A DNA stretch of 64,000 nucleotides, taken from positions 713,391 to 777,390 of the forward strand of contig JAVSML010024616.1 of assembly GCA_038503035.1 (NCBI GenBank). The letters are read 5' to 3'. Positions 46,735 to 59,535 of the stretch are shown here, in pieces; position 1 is the first letter of the stretch; each line of letters begins with the position of its first letter. The position numbers were made by a program, and so were the translations under genes. Origin of the DNA: Crocodylus rhombifer (lineage: Eukaryota; Chordata; Crocodylia; Crocodylidae). The notes under the pieces were generated by a model. That model made no database searches. It saw only the letters and a program-made list of their open reading frames with translations, and was not told where the DNA came from.

Positions 46735-47055
46735 GTATTCACAGACCTGTTATCTAGCCTGCAGGACTCCCCAGAGGTTCAGAGACTGTCACCAGGGGGA
46801 ATGTGGCAGTGTCAGTTCCTCCCAGAGCTGCAGCAATTAGCAATGCCACTGTTCCCTACCCCAAATTTCCAGACCCATGGAGACCCTGGATGACTTGGCC
46901 CCCAGATCACACCAGCACATGGGGTCACTCTGCGACTAGATCTGGCACGTGGGGTTGCTCCACAAGAAGACCCTGTATGTAGGAGCTGGTCCACAAGCCA
47001 ACCCTGCACCCAGCCCATGGCCCAGACTGTTTTAAGATAGTAGTGCTCAACCTAT
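46735..47055. repeat. Probable decayed MITE interior
   Basis: GC-richer segment with GCACATGGGGTCACTCTGCG / GCACGTGGGGTTGCTCCACA, two related 20-base units that form a small tandem duplication (46915-46965). The ends (GGTGGTATTCACAGACC and GTAGTGCTCAACCTATG) look hAT-like but do not pair well. Confidence 0.35.
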
Positions 47056-47244
47056 GTTTTGTTTTTTGAGTTAAAGAAAATTTAAAAAAAAACACAACAA
47101 AATATATTCATCACTTTCTTCATTAAACGCATTTTTCTTGCTTGGATCATTTTAAAGAAAGGTTTGATAGGGCACGTGATTGATCTGGGGAGAGAAGTGT
47201 TAAAAGTGACAATTACTTTAATGCACAAATCATAAAATCATAGA

Positions 47245-49170
47245 AAGTTAGGGCTGGAAGGGACCTCAGGTGGCCATCCAGTCCAACCCCCTGCTCAAAG
47301 CAGGACTATCCCCAACCAAAGCCTTGTCTATCCAAGTTCTGAAAACCCCCAAGGATAGAGCTTCCACCACCTCTCTGGGTAACCTGTTCCAGTGTTTTAC
47401 TACCTTCTTAGTGAGAAAATTCTTCCTAATATCTAACCTAAATTTCCATTGCTGCAACTTGAGACCATTGCTCCTTGTTCTGTCATCTGCCACCACTGAA
47501 AACAGTCTAGCTCCATCCTCTTTAGAACCACCCTTCAGGTAGTTGAAGACTGCTATTAAATCCTGCCTCAGTCTTCTCTTGTCTAGACTAAATAAGCCCA
47601 GTTCCCTCAGTCTTTCCTCATAAGGCATGTGTCCCAGCCCCCTCACCATTTTTGCTGCTCTCTGCTGGACTCTCTCCAATTTGTCCACTTCCCTTCTGTA
47701 GTGGGGGGCCCAGAACTGAACACAGTACTCCAGATTTGGTTTCATCAGTGCTGAATACAGGGAAATAATCACTTCCCTTGACCTACTGGCAACATGCCTA
47801 CCAATGCAGCCCAGTATTCCCTTAGCCTTCTTGGCAACAAGGGCACACTGCTGGTTCATATTCATCCTGGTTCATATTCATTTTATAGTCCACTCTTATA
47901 GTAACCCCCAGGTCCTTTTCTGCAGAGCTGCTGCCCAGCCACTCAGCCCCAAACCTGTACCAGTGCATGGGATTATTCCATCCTAAGTGCAGGATTTTGC
48001 ACTTGTCCTTGTTGAACTTCATGAGATTTCTTTTGGCACAATCCTCCAATTTGTCTAGGTCACGCTGAATCCTAGCCCTACCCTCCAGCGTATATACGAC
48101 TTCCTCCCAGATTGGTGTCATCTGCAAACTTGCTGAGGGTGCACTCCATGCCATCTTCCAGGTTGCTGGTGAAGACACTGAAAAAAACCGGCCCCAGGAC
48201 TGACCCCTGGAGGACTCCACTTGATACTGACTACCAATAAGACACTGAGCCACCGCATACTACTCTCTGAGCCTGACACTCCAGCCAGCTTTCTACCCAC
48301 CTTACAGCCATCCAGCTCATACCTTATTCCATCCAGCTCATCCTTAGCTTGCCTACGAGAATGCTGTGGGAGACAGTATCAAAAGCCTTGTTAAAAATCA
48401 AGGTATACCACATCCACCAGTCTTCCCTGCATCCACAGAGCCAGTCACCTCGTCACAGAAGGCAGTCAGGTAGGTCAGGGATGACTTGCCCTTGGTGAAT
48501 TCATGCTGACTGTTCCTAATCACCTTTTTCTTCTCCAAGTGCTTAGAAATGGATTCCTTGCGGATTTGCTCCACTATTTTTCCAGGAACTGAGGTAAGGC
48601 TGACTGGTCTGTAGTTCTCTGGATCCTCCTCCTTCCCTTTCTTAAATATGGGCACTATGTTCGCCCCTTTCCAATCATCCAGGACCTCTCCTGATTGCCA
48701 TGAGTTTTCAAAGATAATGGCCAATGGCTCTGCAATCACATCAGCCAACTCCATCAGCACGCTTGGGTGCATCCCATCAAGTCCTTGTACACGTCCAGCT
48801 TTTCTAAGTAGTCCCTAACCTGTTCTTCCAGCACTGAGTGCTGCTCACCTCCTCCCCAAACTGTGCTTCCCAGTACAATAGTCTGGGAGGTGACCTTACC
48901 TGTGAAAACCAAGGCAAACAAGGCATTGAGCACTTCAGCCTTTTCTGCGTCCTATCACAAACCTGCCTCCACATTCAGTAAGGGACCCACACTTTCCGAT
49001 CCTCCTCTTGCTACCGACATACTTGTAGAAACCCTTCTTGCTACCCTTCACATCCCTTGCTAGCTGCAACTCGATTGCGCTTTGGCCTTCCTGACTTCAT
49101 CCCTGCATACTCGAGCAATGCTCTTATATTCTTCCCTAGTTATTTGTCCAAGTTTCTACTTCTTATAAAC
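47245..49170 (-). mobile_element. CR1 LINE, second subfamily: RT region to 3' end
   Basis: The 3' end is at the left (TCATAGAAAGTTAGGGCTGG). The minus-strand frame 47865-47266 is intact for 199 codons: [71 protein letters not shown]. Further upstream, 48772-48398 encodes [40 protein letters not shown] and [17 protein letters not shown] (RT fingers). The linker region runs to 49170. The palm between them is frameshifted and shortened. The residues differ from the other large copies, so it is another CR1 subfamily. Confidence 0.92.
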
Positions 49171-49438
49171 TTCCTTTTTTTAATTTAAATTATAGCAATG
49201 AAAAACAAAAGTACTTGAAAGTAATGAGAAAAATTACTGCACTAAGCGTAAACTTTAAGGACAGTTATTACCTTAAGCTAGAATACAAAATCTAACATAT
49301 ATGTGTATATACCATCAATGATACACAAACATAATAAATGCAATGGATTTGAAATGTCACCTCAGCACTACAGCAGAAAAACTGCTTTGCTACATTATAA
49401 AGAAGTGCAATGGAAAATATCTCACACTGCACCTGCCC

Positions 49439-49940
49439 ACAAAGGGTGCATCCCCACCTGCAGGCACGTGCATTTGCACAGCACAAATAGCAAGAGCACA
49501 TATTTGTACCACTTTGTGCCCCAGGGCAAACCCCTACAATCGTGCTCCAGCATGCAACCAATTGCCCAGGTGGGGTAGGGGAGGCTGGAGCCAGCACCTG
49601 TGCTGGCTCCAGCAGCCTTACCCGAGGTCCTGGGGGACTCCCAGGGCAGCAGCAGCACAGATCCAACAAAACACAGCCTGGCTGGCAGCCAGAGCATGAC
49701 CTTGTATGGCCAGGCTCAGTTTCTGACAGCACATGCTGCTGTCACGTGCACTGTACCACTTTTTGCAGTGGTTTTCTTTTTTGTTTTTTGGTGTTTGGTT
49801 TTTTGTATAAAAGGACATTCCAATATCAAATTCTGGCACTGTGCCGCAAATTTGCAGCGCAGCACACAGTTGAACATTTACCACGTGTGGTTTGCAGCAC
49901 CACAAACCATACATGTGCACTTGTCTGGACGCACCCTAGG
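49439..49940. mobile_element. MITE of the AGGGTGCGTCC/GTGCA type
   Basis: The left end AAGGGTGCATCCCCACC with GTGCATTTGCACAGCACAAA pairs with the inverted right end TAGGGTGCGTCCAGAC and GTGCACATGTATGGTTTGTG. About 500 bp, T-rich near 49770-49805. Related to 11909-12337. Confidence 0.6.
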
Positions 49941-50524
49941 GCTGCATACATACATTCATTTCTACCATAAGAAATTCCTTCCAATAGAAAAATAATTTGG
50001 GAACAAACTATACAGACATTCCTCCAGCTCCATAGCTGGAGAGTGTCACAGGCAAACCCTCTATCTTAGAGAGCGCTACAGGGCTGTTCCCCTGGGCCAC
50101 CCCCATCTTTACTTAATTGACAGCCTCTCCCCTGCCTAGGACTTCAAGTGGCAGCTGGAAGCTTCTGAAAAGCAGCAGCCGCTACAGACAACCCAGGGAA
50201 TGTTTCAGCCCTGAGAGAATGTGCCCCCCCCCACTCCCCTCACCCCCATCCCACCAGTTGGCAGGAGGGAGACATTCTCTAATGGAAACCCTCGTGGTTC
50301 TCCCCTGCAAAATAGCTTGATTCCTTGTACTCCTCTGAGCTGACTCAAAAGTGCAGGGAGGGTAGGAGCCTTGCCGCAAGGACACAGGAGTCTGCCTCGC
50401 TCAGAGCAATGCAGGGAGAGGCAGGGGCATATCACCATGGTAGAAAGACTCCCAAGCCTTGCTGCCGTACCACAACAGCATGCCTCACCCTGCTCTACTA
50501 TGTGTCAATTGGGTGACAAGAGGG
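49941..50524. other. Unassigned intron sequence
   Basis: GC-rich between 50030 and 50500, with a C run at about 50224-50232. No motif or paired ends recognised. Confidence 0.35.
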
Positions 50525-51858
50525 AAGCTGATGTCAGGGACCTTGGAAAAGATTATCAAGGAGGCCATCCTTCACAGATTAGCTGAAGGCAATATCCTGA
50601 GGGATATCCAGCATGGGTTCATTGAGGGTAGGTCTTGCTTGACCAATCTCATTTCCTTTTATGACCAGGTGACTTATCACCTCGACAAGGAGGAAGAGAT
50701 CGACATTGTATACCTCAACTTTAAACAAGCCTTCGACCTGGTATCCCACGATCACCTCTTGGCTAAACTAGCTAACTGCAGCCTTGACGTCACCACTATT
50801 CACTGGCTAGGGAACTAGCTCCGCAGTAGGAACCAGAAGGTGGTCGTCGATGGGAACCAATTGTCTTGGTGCACTATGACCAGTGGGGTCCCACAAGGCT
50901 CTGTCCTAGGGCCTATACTGTTTAACATCTTCATCAATGATGGACATTGGTGTCAGAAGCGGACTGGCCAAGTTCACCAACACCACCAAACTTTGGGGTA
51001 AAGCATCCATACTTGTGGATAGGAGGGTGATTCAGGCAGATCTGGACAGACTCGTGAAATGGGCGGACAAGAACCTGATGGTGTTCAACGCCGAAAAATG
51101 CAAGATTCACCTTGGGAGGAAAAACCTGAAACGTACTTATAGGCTTGGTAGTGCTACGCTGGTTAGCACTACAGACAAAAGGGACTTGGGGGTCATGACC
51201 TGACCACAAAATGAACATGAGCCTTCAGTGTGATGCTGCAGCTAGTAAAGTGAGCAAAACACTGGCTTGCATCCATAGCCGCTTCTCAAGCAAATCCTGG
51301 GATGTCATTCTCCCACTGTACTCGATCTTGGTGAGGCCGCAGCTGGAGTACTGCATCCAGTTTTGGGTTCAAAAGGGATGTGGAAAAGCTTATGAGGGTA
51401 CAGAGGAGAGCCACAAGCATGATCAAAGGTCAGGAAAACAGTCCTTATGATGGGAGGCTGAGAGCAATGGGCTATTCAGCCTGGAAAAGCGCAGGCTCAG
51501 GGGTGATCTGATGGCCACCTATAAGTTTATCAGGAGTGCGCATCAGGATCTGAGGGAACGTCTGTTCACCAGAGCCCCCCAAGGGATGACAAGATTGAAT
51601 GATCACAAACTCCACTGTGACAGATTCAGGCTGGACATAAGAAAGAACTTCTTCACTGTCCAAGCCCCCAAGGTTTGGAACAGACTGCCACCGAAGGCGG
51701 TTCAAGCACCCACTTCGAATGCCTTCAAGACACATTTGGATGCTTATCTTGCTGGGATCCTATGATCCCTGCTGACTTCCTGCCCCTGGGGCAGGGGGCT
51801 GAACTGGATGATCCTCCGGGGTCCCTTCCAGCCCAAATGTCTATGAAACCTATGAACC
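50525..51858 (+). mobile_element. CR1 LINE fragment with a destroyed RT active site
   Basis: Plus-strand frames give SGTLEKIIKEAILHRLAEGN, GRSCLTNLISFYDQVTYHLD and [20 protein letters not shown], a stop at about 50816, then [20 protein letters not shown]. Here the catalytic FADD has become FTNT, and motif A has N in place of its Asp (YLNFKQAF). Further on come LVRPQLEYCIQFWV, RKNFFTVQAPKVWNRLP and a 3' UTR with GCAGGGGGCTGAACTGGATG, ending AATGTCTATGAAACC. It belongs to the same subfamily as the 28-30 kb copy. Confidence 0.92.
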
Positions 51859-51904
51859 TAGGCTTGGGGAAAGTCTTCATATGCTAAGCTTCTGACTCCT
51901 CTGG

Positions 51905-52115
51905 CTCTTCATCTGTTGCCCCTGTGACTGAGCTGAGCAGTAGAGGGGCAAGGAGAAGTTGGAGGGGCTGAGAACCAGGCAAGGGAGGCTTTCCCCAAAC
52001 CCAGCTCCTGCAGCTTTTCAGCTGTCTCCCCCATTACTCAGCTGAACAGCAAAAGGAGTCCAGGGAAAGCTGGTAGGGCTGAAAACCAGGCTTGAAGGCC
52101 TATCACTGACCCTGC
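51905..52115. repeat. Imperfect tandem duplication, period about 105 bp
   Basis: The order CTGAGCTGAGCAGTAGAGGG ... GGGCTGAGAACCAGGC is repeated as CTCAGCTGAACAGCAAAAGG ... GGGCTGAAAACCAGGC, and a third partial unit starts CTCAGCTGGGCATGAGAAG. Confidence 0.55.
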
Positions 52116-53980
52116 CACTCAGCTGGGCATGAGAAGTAAGAGAGACAAAGGGAATCAGCCAGGGGACCGCAGGAACAGAGAGAATGGCATTGCAAAACCA
52201 CTGTTTCTTGTGATAAGCAGACAGGGAGCAACAATTGCGGTGGCTCCTCCCTTGTCTACAGGTGACCCCAGTCTCTGAAAGCATAGAACCTTTCCCCTGG
52301 TTCCATTCCTCCTGATATGCAGGAGTTTAAGACACAGGAAAATGTGCAGATGTTCAGTCTCCTGGACATAATTTAACCCTGTTTGTTTCTGGGTTAGTTC
52401 TCTCCTGGAGCAGCCATTTTTGCTGTAGGAGAAAAAGCTAAAACATCTGCACATTTCTGCTTTTTACTGAAAGACTGGCAATTCTCCTGGTAGAAACTAG
52501 GGAGGTAAATATCATTTTTTTAAATATTCATTCAACCTCCTCCAGTTATACCAATTAAAACTTTAACCAAAAACACAGCAGCTCAGACACAGCTGCTGCT
52601 AAGATCTACTTCAGGCTGGGGCACTTTGCAGGGAGGTTACAGTGGCAAAGCCAACCAGATAACAGGACCCACCTGAAGCCCCATGCTGTGAGGGAAGGAG
52701 CACCTGTGAATGAGCAGCAAATTGTTTAACTGATGAGTCATTACACTGCCTGCTGTGTTCCTCTCAGGCTATGAATACTAGTCCCTCTCACCTCTTCCCA
52801 TCCTTTCCCCCCATCAGATTCCTGCTCAGGTACCATGCGGCTTCCCTGCCGGACTGTGCACAGGAAAGATGAATGATAACTGATAAACTAACCAGTTATC
52901 ACCGGGCTTTATCAGTTACATGATTAATCACTTCATTTTTCATGTCTCTGGTAGAAACTTAACATTTCTAAGTACCTAAGAAGCAGAATCAGAACTCTGG
53001 GTAGAGGTGATATCCAACTAGATATTTGCAAAAAAAAAATTTGGGGCACACACACTCTTTTTCAGGCATAGGAGAAATGTTATAATCTTTGCAAAGTGGA
53101 ACTGAAAATTCGTATTTCACCAGAGAGCAGGTGTTGCAAGATTTCCTGGTTGGAGAAGTTCATTTTGTGTAAATTACGTTCAGATAAAAGTTAAAGCGGT
53201 ATATTTACCTCTATTTAAGCGGTGGAATATTTTCTTATGTTTCTACTACTAAAACATATATAAGAACAAGTTGTGTTGTTTCTCCCACCACCACCAAGAA
53301 GAACTTCTACAAAGAACTATCTTCAGTACAGGTACTACTAAAAGAGTAAATCATATGTAATTATGTGCGAAACACATGGGAATTTGGTTCCTGTTTATAC
53401 TTCATGTCACCAATTCAACAATATCTTCCAACAAGGTAATTGATACAAATGAAAAGAACTTGGAAATCAGCGATAACAAAATGTTACCTTCTCTGCCTTG
53501 GGGAGATGTGAAACAATTAGTCAGAAGTCAGATACAGCTGTCGGAACATAATAGCGAAGCTAATTTTTTTTCTTGTTGGGGGTGGAGGTTTTAAAGATTT
53601 ATGTTCACTATGGTCACAACAATTTGTTTTCAAATGTGAATCAAGCATAAGCTTACAGTGTTATCTTAAGAATTCAGCAGATAGTGTGTCAGAACTTTTG
53701 CCACTACTAATAGCTTTCTTAAAAACTGTGGCAGGGTTATTGTCTTTGCTTTCATTATTACTATTCAGATCACTGACAGCTGTAGTGAAACTAACAAAAA
53801 AAAAAATCAGGTCAGTTTCAGTCTATGGATGAATGAGAATAAGAGCAGTTACAAAAGTGGGCACTGAAAATATTCACCATTAGAAAAACTTAGAAACAGA
53901 GGCTAAGCAAAATGAAAATAGGTCCACTACCCCATTGAAGCCTCTGAATATTATTTGCAGGTGCCTTTAGAGATTATATT
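52116..53980. other. Unassigned intron-1 sequence
   Basis: Ordinary A/T-rich DNA with short A runs at about 53030 and 53798. No exon or repeat recognised. Confidence 0.4.
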
Positions 53981-54497
53981 TAGGGACCTACCTAAATCAT
54001 CACAAGACAAAGAGTTTTTCATGGCCCACTTGGAGCACACAGAGCCAATTCTGCAGCCATTTTGCGGCAGGTCCTCCCTTCAGCGCTGACTGGCAGAGAG
54101 GTTTGGGGGGAGGAGGGACAATAGGGCAGCCACCAACTTGATTGCTGGTTGCCTTTCCTGAGGCCCTACACAGCTCGGCACTGATTGGCGAAGAGGCCCC
54201 ATGGGGGCAAAAGTGATGAGGGGGCAGCCACCATCTCGACTGATGGTTGCCCTTCATGCAGCGCCACTAATGGGCAGAGAGGGGGAGGAGGGGCGAGGGG
54301 GCAGCCGCCATCATGTCTGCTGCCCTGCCAGCTGGTGCTTTCTCCTTCCAGCAGCGAGGACCACTGGCTCCCACTGGGGTGTTGGCATTTTATTTTTATT
54401 GCAGGGGTTTTTTGTTGTTTTTGCAGATTTTATAAACAATCCCTGATTTCGCGGTTTCCACAAAAATCTGTGAAACTACAAATTAAGTAGGTACCCA
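53981..54497. mobile_element. hAT-type MITE carrying an internal minisatellite
   Basis: The left end TAGGGACCTACCTAAATC and the inverted right end TGGGTACCTACTTAATTTG pair. Flanking octamers ATTATATT and ATTATAAT agree at 7 of 8. Inside, at about 54080-54320, three units of about 90 bp each contain a CTGACTGGCAGAGAGG-like start and a GGGCAGCCACCA-like middle. The right arm has a GATTTCGCGGTTTCCAC segment. No transposase. Confidence 0.75.
54080..54320. repeat. Three-unit minisatellite, period about 90 bp
   Basis: Units start near 54080 (CAGCGCTGACTGGCAGAGAG), 54171 (CTCGGCACTGATTGGCGAAG) and 54259 (CAGCGCCACTAATGGGCAGA). Each contains GGGCAGCC(A/G)CCA followed by a TTGATTG/CGACTGATGG-type segment. 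Confidence 0.65.
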
Positions 54498-54954
54498 ATT
54501 ATAATACTGGTATGAATGAGGAAGACTTTCACCTTTTTAAATGAAAAATGATTAGAGGACTTGAACAAACAAAAAAAAAAATTAGCAAACACCTAATTCA
54601 AAAGCCCAAACAAGATCCAGGGAGAGGGACATCCTTGGAGGAATGCTAGGATCCCCTGATCTTCCAATAGCAGGGAACACTGAAAAAGGGGCAGTGTGTC
54701 ACTTAATTTATTGCAAGGAACACACTGTTGTCCCCTGCTGCAAGCGCTCTCAAAAAACCCAGAAACTCCTGATTTCAAACAATTTTGGAGAAGAGGAAGA
54801 CAGAGACTCAGTCTCATATATTGCCTGATATCCCAACAGAAATTAACTGATTTGCAAGACAGGAGACCAGGAATTCTTGGTGCACCTCAAGTCACTAGTG
54901 TTATACTTCTGGATTCTTCACAATCCTTCTTATTCACTAGTGCCTCATACCCTT

Positions 54955-55040
54955 ACCTCAGCTACTACTTAACTATTTTACAGATAGCATAATTGCTCAA
55001 GGACATTTCAGGTACAGCAGGAAACAGAACTCTGGTCGTT
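54955..55040 (-). repeat. MIR SINE fragment (reverse orientation)
   Basis: CTATTTTACAGATAGCATAA, TGCTCAAGGACATTTCAGGT and CAGGAAACAGAACTCTGGTC follow the inverse of the MIR core in order. Confidence 0.6.
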
Positions 55041-56264
55041 AATACAGAGCTACATCTCATCCACTGTGTAACACTGTTTTTCAGCAAGAACACTGCAAAT
55101 TAAGTGCTTGTGTAATCCATAACAAGCCATGGCTTTCAGCCATTGTCGACTGGCTGGAACATATATAAAAAAGTTCATGACACTGCTGCTGCTTTTATTC
55201 CGGCCAACCTATTTCTTAACTTAGAACACAATCTTTCATGACTTTCATCCAGAACTTCCCAACTTAATTTTCGTACGTTAACCAAATGATGCTTTTACAT
55301 TTGGCTGTGCTTGTGAAATCACCAGATCACAGTATCAGCGCATCTTCAAAAGTTAAAGGTTGGGTACCCTTTTCTATTTAAGGAACGTATATATCCTTGT
55401 CTTGTTTTGTATGAAAAATAGAGTGCATGCCCCTCCTCTCTCAAACTTGTTATCTGAACTTCTAGGTCAAACAGCTAAAGGAAATATTGTGCATCATCTT
55501 AACTGAGGCTCTGCTGTAGAATGCAGCATGTCAGAAGCTACCTTTTACTTAAGTATAAATCTCTAATGAAAAGATATTCAAGCAGTACAAAAAAAATCTA
55601 TGAATACAGAAAAACAACCTATGAGAATCCATTGAAAAAAGGAAGCCAATTGCAAAGTAATCTAAAATTTTGATTATAGTTCAAACACTGCAGAATGGAT
55701 TACAGCCCAATTTGGGGCCTCAAATCTCCATGAAGTTGAATAGTATGAACCACGGCTTAGTCTGAGGAAGGGGAACAAGGGAGGGGAGAAACAGACTATT
55801 GTTGAACTTGTTAGTAAAACAAATAAACACTGATTATGCAAAGTAAAGAAAGAGAAGATTTAAAAGCCAGCAAATGATACCACCATAAGACACTGAGATT
55901 TCAATATGTATAACTGAGAGACTTAAATGTACCCCTAAATTCATTTTAGAGGTATTCATTATCTTCAGTTTTTAAATAAATCTTAGAAATAACTCTTTTG
56001 TGATGGAAAAAGCATCATAAAATGTGCTTATTTGACAAGGCCACCAAAACATAAAATATTTAATAATATTGGTAACCAAATCTAAGGTAAAAGTATTTAA
56101 AAAGAATATGAAAACTTTACTTGATATTATAAAGGAAGACCAGAGAAACATAGCAGTGCCTCTCCCTTAACACTGGAGGAAAATGTGCACTGAGAAAGAC
56201 AAATGTGTTGTGGTTTGTGACTCTCCTCAAAAATGTATTTATCTGTATGATTTATGTCCAAATT
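55041..56264. other. A/T-rich intron-1 sequence
   Basis: No feature recognised. Confidence 0.4.
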
Positions 56265-56778
56265 CAGGGCTGTCCAATTGGTAGCCCATACGCCACAACC
56301 AGCCCACCAGGGGTTAATGTGAGGTCCCCAAGCTCCCAGGTAGCTGCGGTGTTCCCACTACTCTGGCTGTTGTGGCAATGGCAGCCAGAGTGTCTAGGGC
56401 AAGGCAGCACAGTAGGAGGTCTGGTGAGCGCGCTACCTGTATGACTGCCAGAGAGGAAACTTGGGCAGAGGGCTGGCATAGCAGTGGCTGAAGGGATGAA
56501 ACACTGGTGTGGTGGAGGGGGGGGAGGTGGAATAGCCCCTGTCGTAGTAGCGGGGGGACTAACAGTGGTGGTAGATAAGTGGCAGAGGGCAGCAGGGGGA
56601 AGGATGGAGGGGTCTTATATGGCAGCGGAGGGCGGAAAGGAGAGAGGTGGGAGAAATCACCAGCATGGCAGTGGCAGCGGAGGGGTTACATGTGGTAGGA
56701 GTCCTGGGGAGCCTGTGTTGTCCCTGCAACATACAGCCCACATAACATGCAGCTCCTCTCCCCCACACCACAGCCCTG
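56265..56778. mobile_element. hAT-like MITE (CAGGGCTGTCCAA type)
   Basis: The left end CAGGGCTGTCCAATTGG and the inverted right end CAGGGCTGTGGTG share 9 bases. The interior is GC-rich with GTGGTGGAGGGGGG-like segments. The target duplication is not clear. Confidence 0.6.
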
Positions 56779-57531
56779 CCAAAGGGAAGGGAGGTTGGTT
56801 CTGATTTCAGTAACTTGTCTGCAAAATAAGGAACCTAGAAGTGTTTTGATAACCATGAAAAATGAAAAAACAAAGGCACAATGCAGCATCAGCAAAATAT
56901 ATGCTATGCCATTATTTCATTCAGATTTTGTATTTGAAGAAATTACTGGTAACAGAATTATTTAGAATTAGAATTATGTTTCATTTAATATTAATAATGG
57001 GAAAGTAAGTTATATTTAGGGACTGAACAGACAAAACAGCACCCATAGTAATTTAGACTAAACAACCCTTCTCTTCTTTACCACAGAAATATAAACTCGC
57101 TTCTTGAATCAAGCCGTGGAAACCTCTAAAGAGGAAGTTATCCATTCACTTTACTATTAAACTTTACGTTAAAGTTTTTAGAACCCCAAGTGAAATATTT
57201 TTTGCAATTTCTTTCTCATTTCCTTTTACAGATTAAAAGTTCTTTAAAATGTAAGTACTGACAATATATACTTGTATAGACAAGCGCCATTTTAACAGTT
57301 GTGATTTTTTTTTTGTTTACTTGTTGTTGAACAAAATAACGTACAAACTGGGAAAAACAAGAATTTACTCCAGTATGGTTTTGAAATGTAACAATGGAAA
57401 AAAACTCTCCCCCTCCTTTTCTACTAAGTTGAAGGAAATGTAACAACCAAAAGTCAAAGAAGAAAAATTAAACCTAATAAAATCAACCTTCATTAAAGCA
57501 AGGCAGTTATTTCTTAGTTTATTTAATAGAG
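56779..57531. other. A/T-rich intron-1 sequence
   Basis: No feature recognised. Confidence 0.4.
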
Positions 57532-57832
57532 CAATGGTTCTCCACCTTTTTAGACTCAAGGCTTCCCTTGGAAAATGCCAGTTTTTAGGTCTCATTCAGT
57601 TTTGGTTTTTTAGGTTTGTTTGTATTACAAAAAAATTGTAGAGCAACTTTTCCATTGCAAAGAACTCCAAAAGATTGCAACAGGTCAGAATATTTTTAGT
57701 ACTACTAATAATTATTTGAAATCTCTGGGTTTGTCATGCAAATCATGTTTGCAGACCTAAAAGTACTAATATTGCATGGCACCCTGGTACCCCCTTGAAA
57801 GGATCTTATGACACCTTCATTGAGAATCACTG
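57532..57832. mobile_element. hAT MITE with target duplication
   Basis: Ends are CAATGGTTCTCCACCTTTTT and, inverted, CAGTGATTCTCAATGAAGGT. Flanking octamers TAATAGAG and TACTAGAG match at 7 of 8. 301 bp, no coding capacity. Confidence 0.85.
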
Positions 57833-59535
57833 TACTAGAGGTAACAGAGACATGTTCAGCAGGCCCCATTCAATGTTTTAAAACATATAATATGATTAAA
57901 GCAACCACTTAAAAAAGGACAAGAATTAGTATTGCCAGAAGCAGCTTAGCAATTGGTATGTGGACCATTATAAATGACACCAAAAAAATAAAGAAAAAAA
58001 ACTAGAATCAAATTTAATGCATTTTCAAAACATATTTCAAATGAAGAAAATACAACAAAATTTCAACCAAGAGACTAGCTTCTCAAATCCCAAAGTTGCA
58101 TCTATTAACTACTGGATATGGTACAAATATACTTCCAAGTTAATTTACAAAACAGGGGAACAGAATTTAAGAGTTTCATTCTTCATAGCATTAAAATATT
58201 GTTAACATTTTCCATTATCAAATTGCCAAAACTTTCACACGGATAGACCTTAACCATGTTCCCACTTCTGTGCTATGCTAAATCCTTTTGATGGATCCTA
58301 CCTACTGTGTTTCATTTCAAACTTCAGAATCTCTTTAACTCACTATGCATCTCTTCTAGGGATGTAGTGGATTCCGCACCCTTCTAAATCAACACTGAAT
58401 TGCCTTCTAAAAATACATTATAGCTCAATTAAAGTATACAGTTGACGCAAAAATTACCAGGTGAAGATCTTTTGGCCTATATTATGCAAAGGTCTACAGT
58501 ATATAATTACGTGATATATTTTGACTTTAGGTATATAAATCTCTTAACATTAGCACTTGCTTTTCATTAGTCACTTTCATCACCAAATTTAAATCTGTCC
58601 AACATTTGACTACTGGCTAATTCAAAGAGTTACATATATAACCCAATTTATTCCTGGAAAATACAAAAATAAACAGTGTAAATTTCTAAATATGGGCAGG
58701 GAGGGAAGGTAACACTAGATTCCAACAGAACAAACAAAGTAAGCAAACAAAAAGCATTGATCATACATCTAAAGAGACAGGAACCACATACTAAACAAAC
58801 TTCAGCTCATCATTAAAATGAATGTTAACCTTCTCAAAAATTCCTACTCTGTACTCCTTTTAGGGTTAGAATCTTATTTTGAAGAGTACTACATTAATAT
58901 AATAATATTCAATTCACTGCAAGATGAAACTTAAGGGCGGCCTCCATTCAATACCTGCAAAAGTCAATGGATGGACCAAAGCTAGATGAGGCTCTTTAGC
59001 CCCCTAGTCCTGCCACAAGTGACATATGCAGGCATTTTACCTACAGAAACACAATTCAATGAATCAAAGGGACAATACAGTTCAGGAAAGCTAGACACCA
59101 TGCACCTGCAGAATTAAGACCTCGGTAATTTACAAACTCCTATAAGAAAAGTTAACAAATTAGTAACTTCCTATAAATCAAGTTACTAAGGCCAACAAGA
59201 AAACAAGATCAAGTGACAACCCATTTCCCAACCAGAAATTCTGATCAAGTTAATCCATACCTAGCCACCAAGATAAAAGAGATATGAAAATAAGCAGGGG
59301 GCTGAACTTGAGAAGTAAACAACTATTCATTTAATCATAAATCCGCGCTAATTTTACTAAGTCTAAAAAGTAACATAACATATTCAAAAAAAATAAATCT
59401 TAAGTCCTGAAACTGCCATGTTGTCTTTCCACAGTTTACTTTTTGTTTGATGACATACAACTCCTTCCATCTGTCCCATTCCCCATCCCCCACCCTTTTT
59501 GTCCCTTAACCCTTCTTCAAAACTTGAGGATAAAC
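57833..59535. other. A/T-rich intron-1 sequence
   Basis: No exon, RNA gene or clear repeat recognised. Confidence 0.4.
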
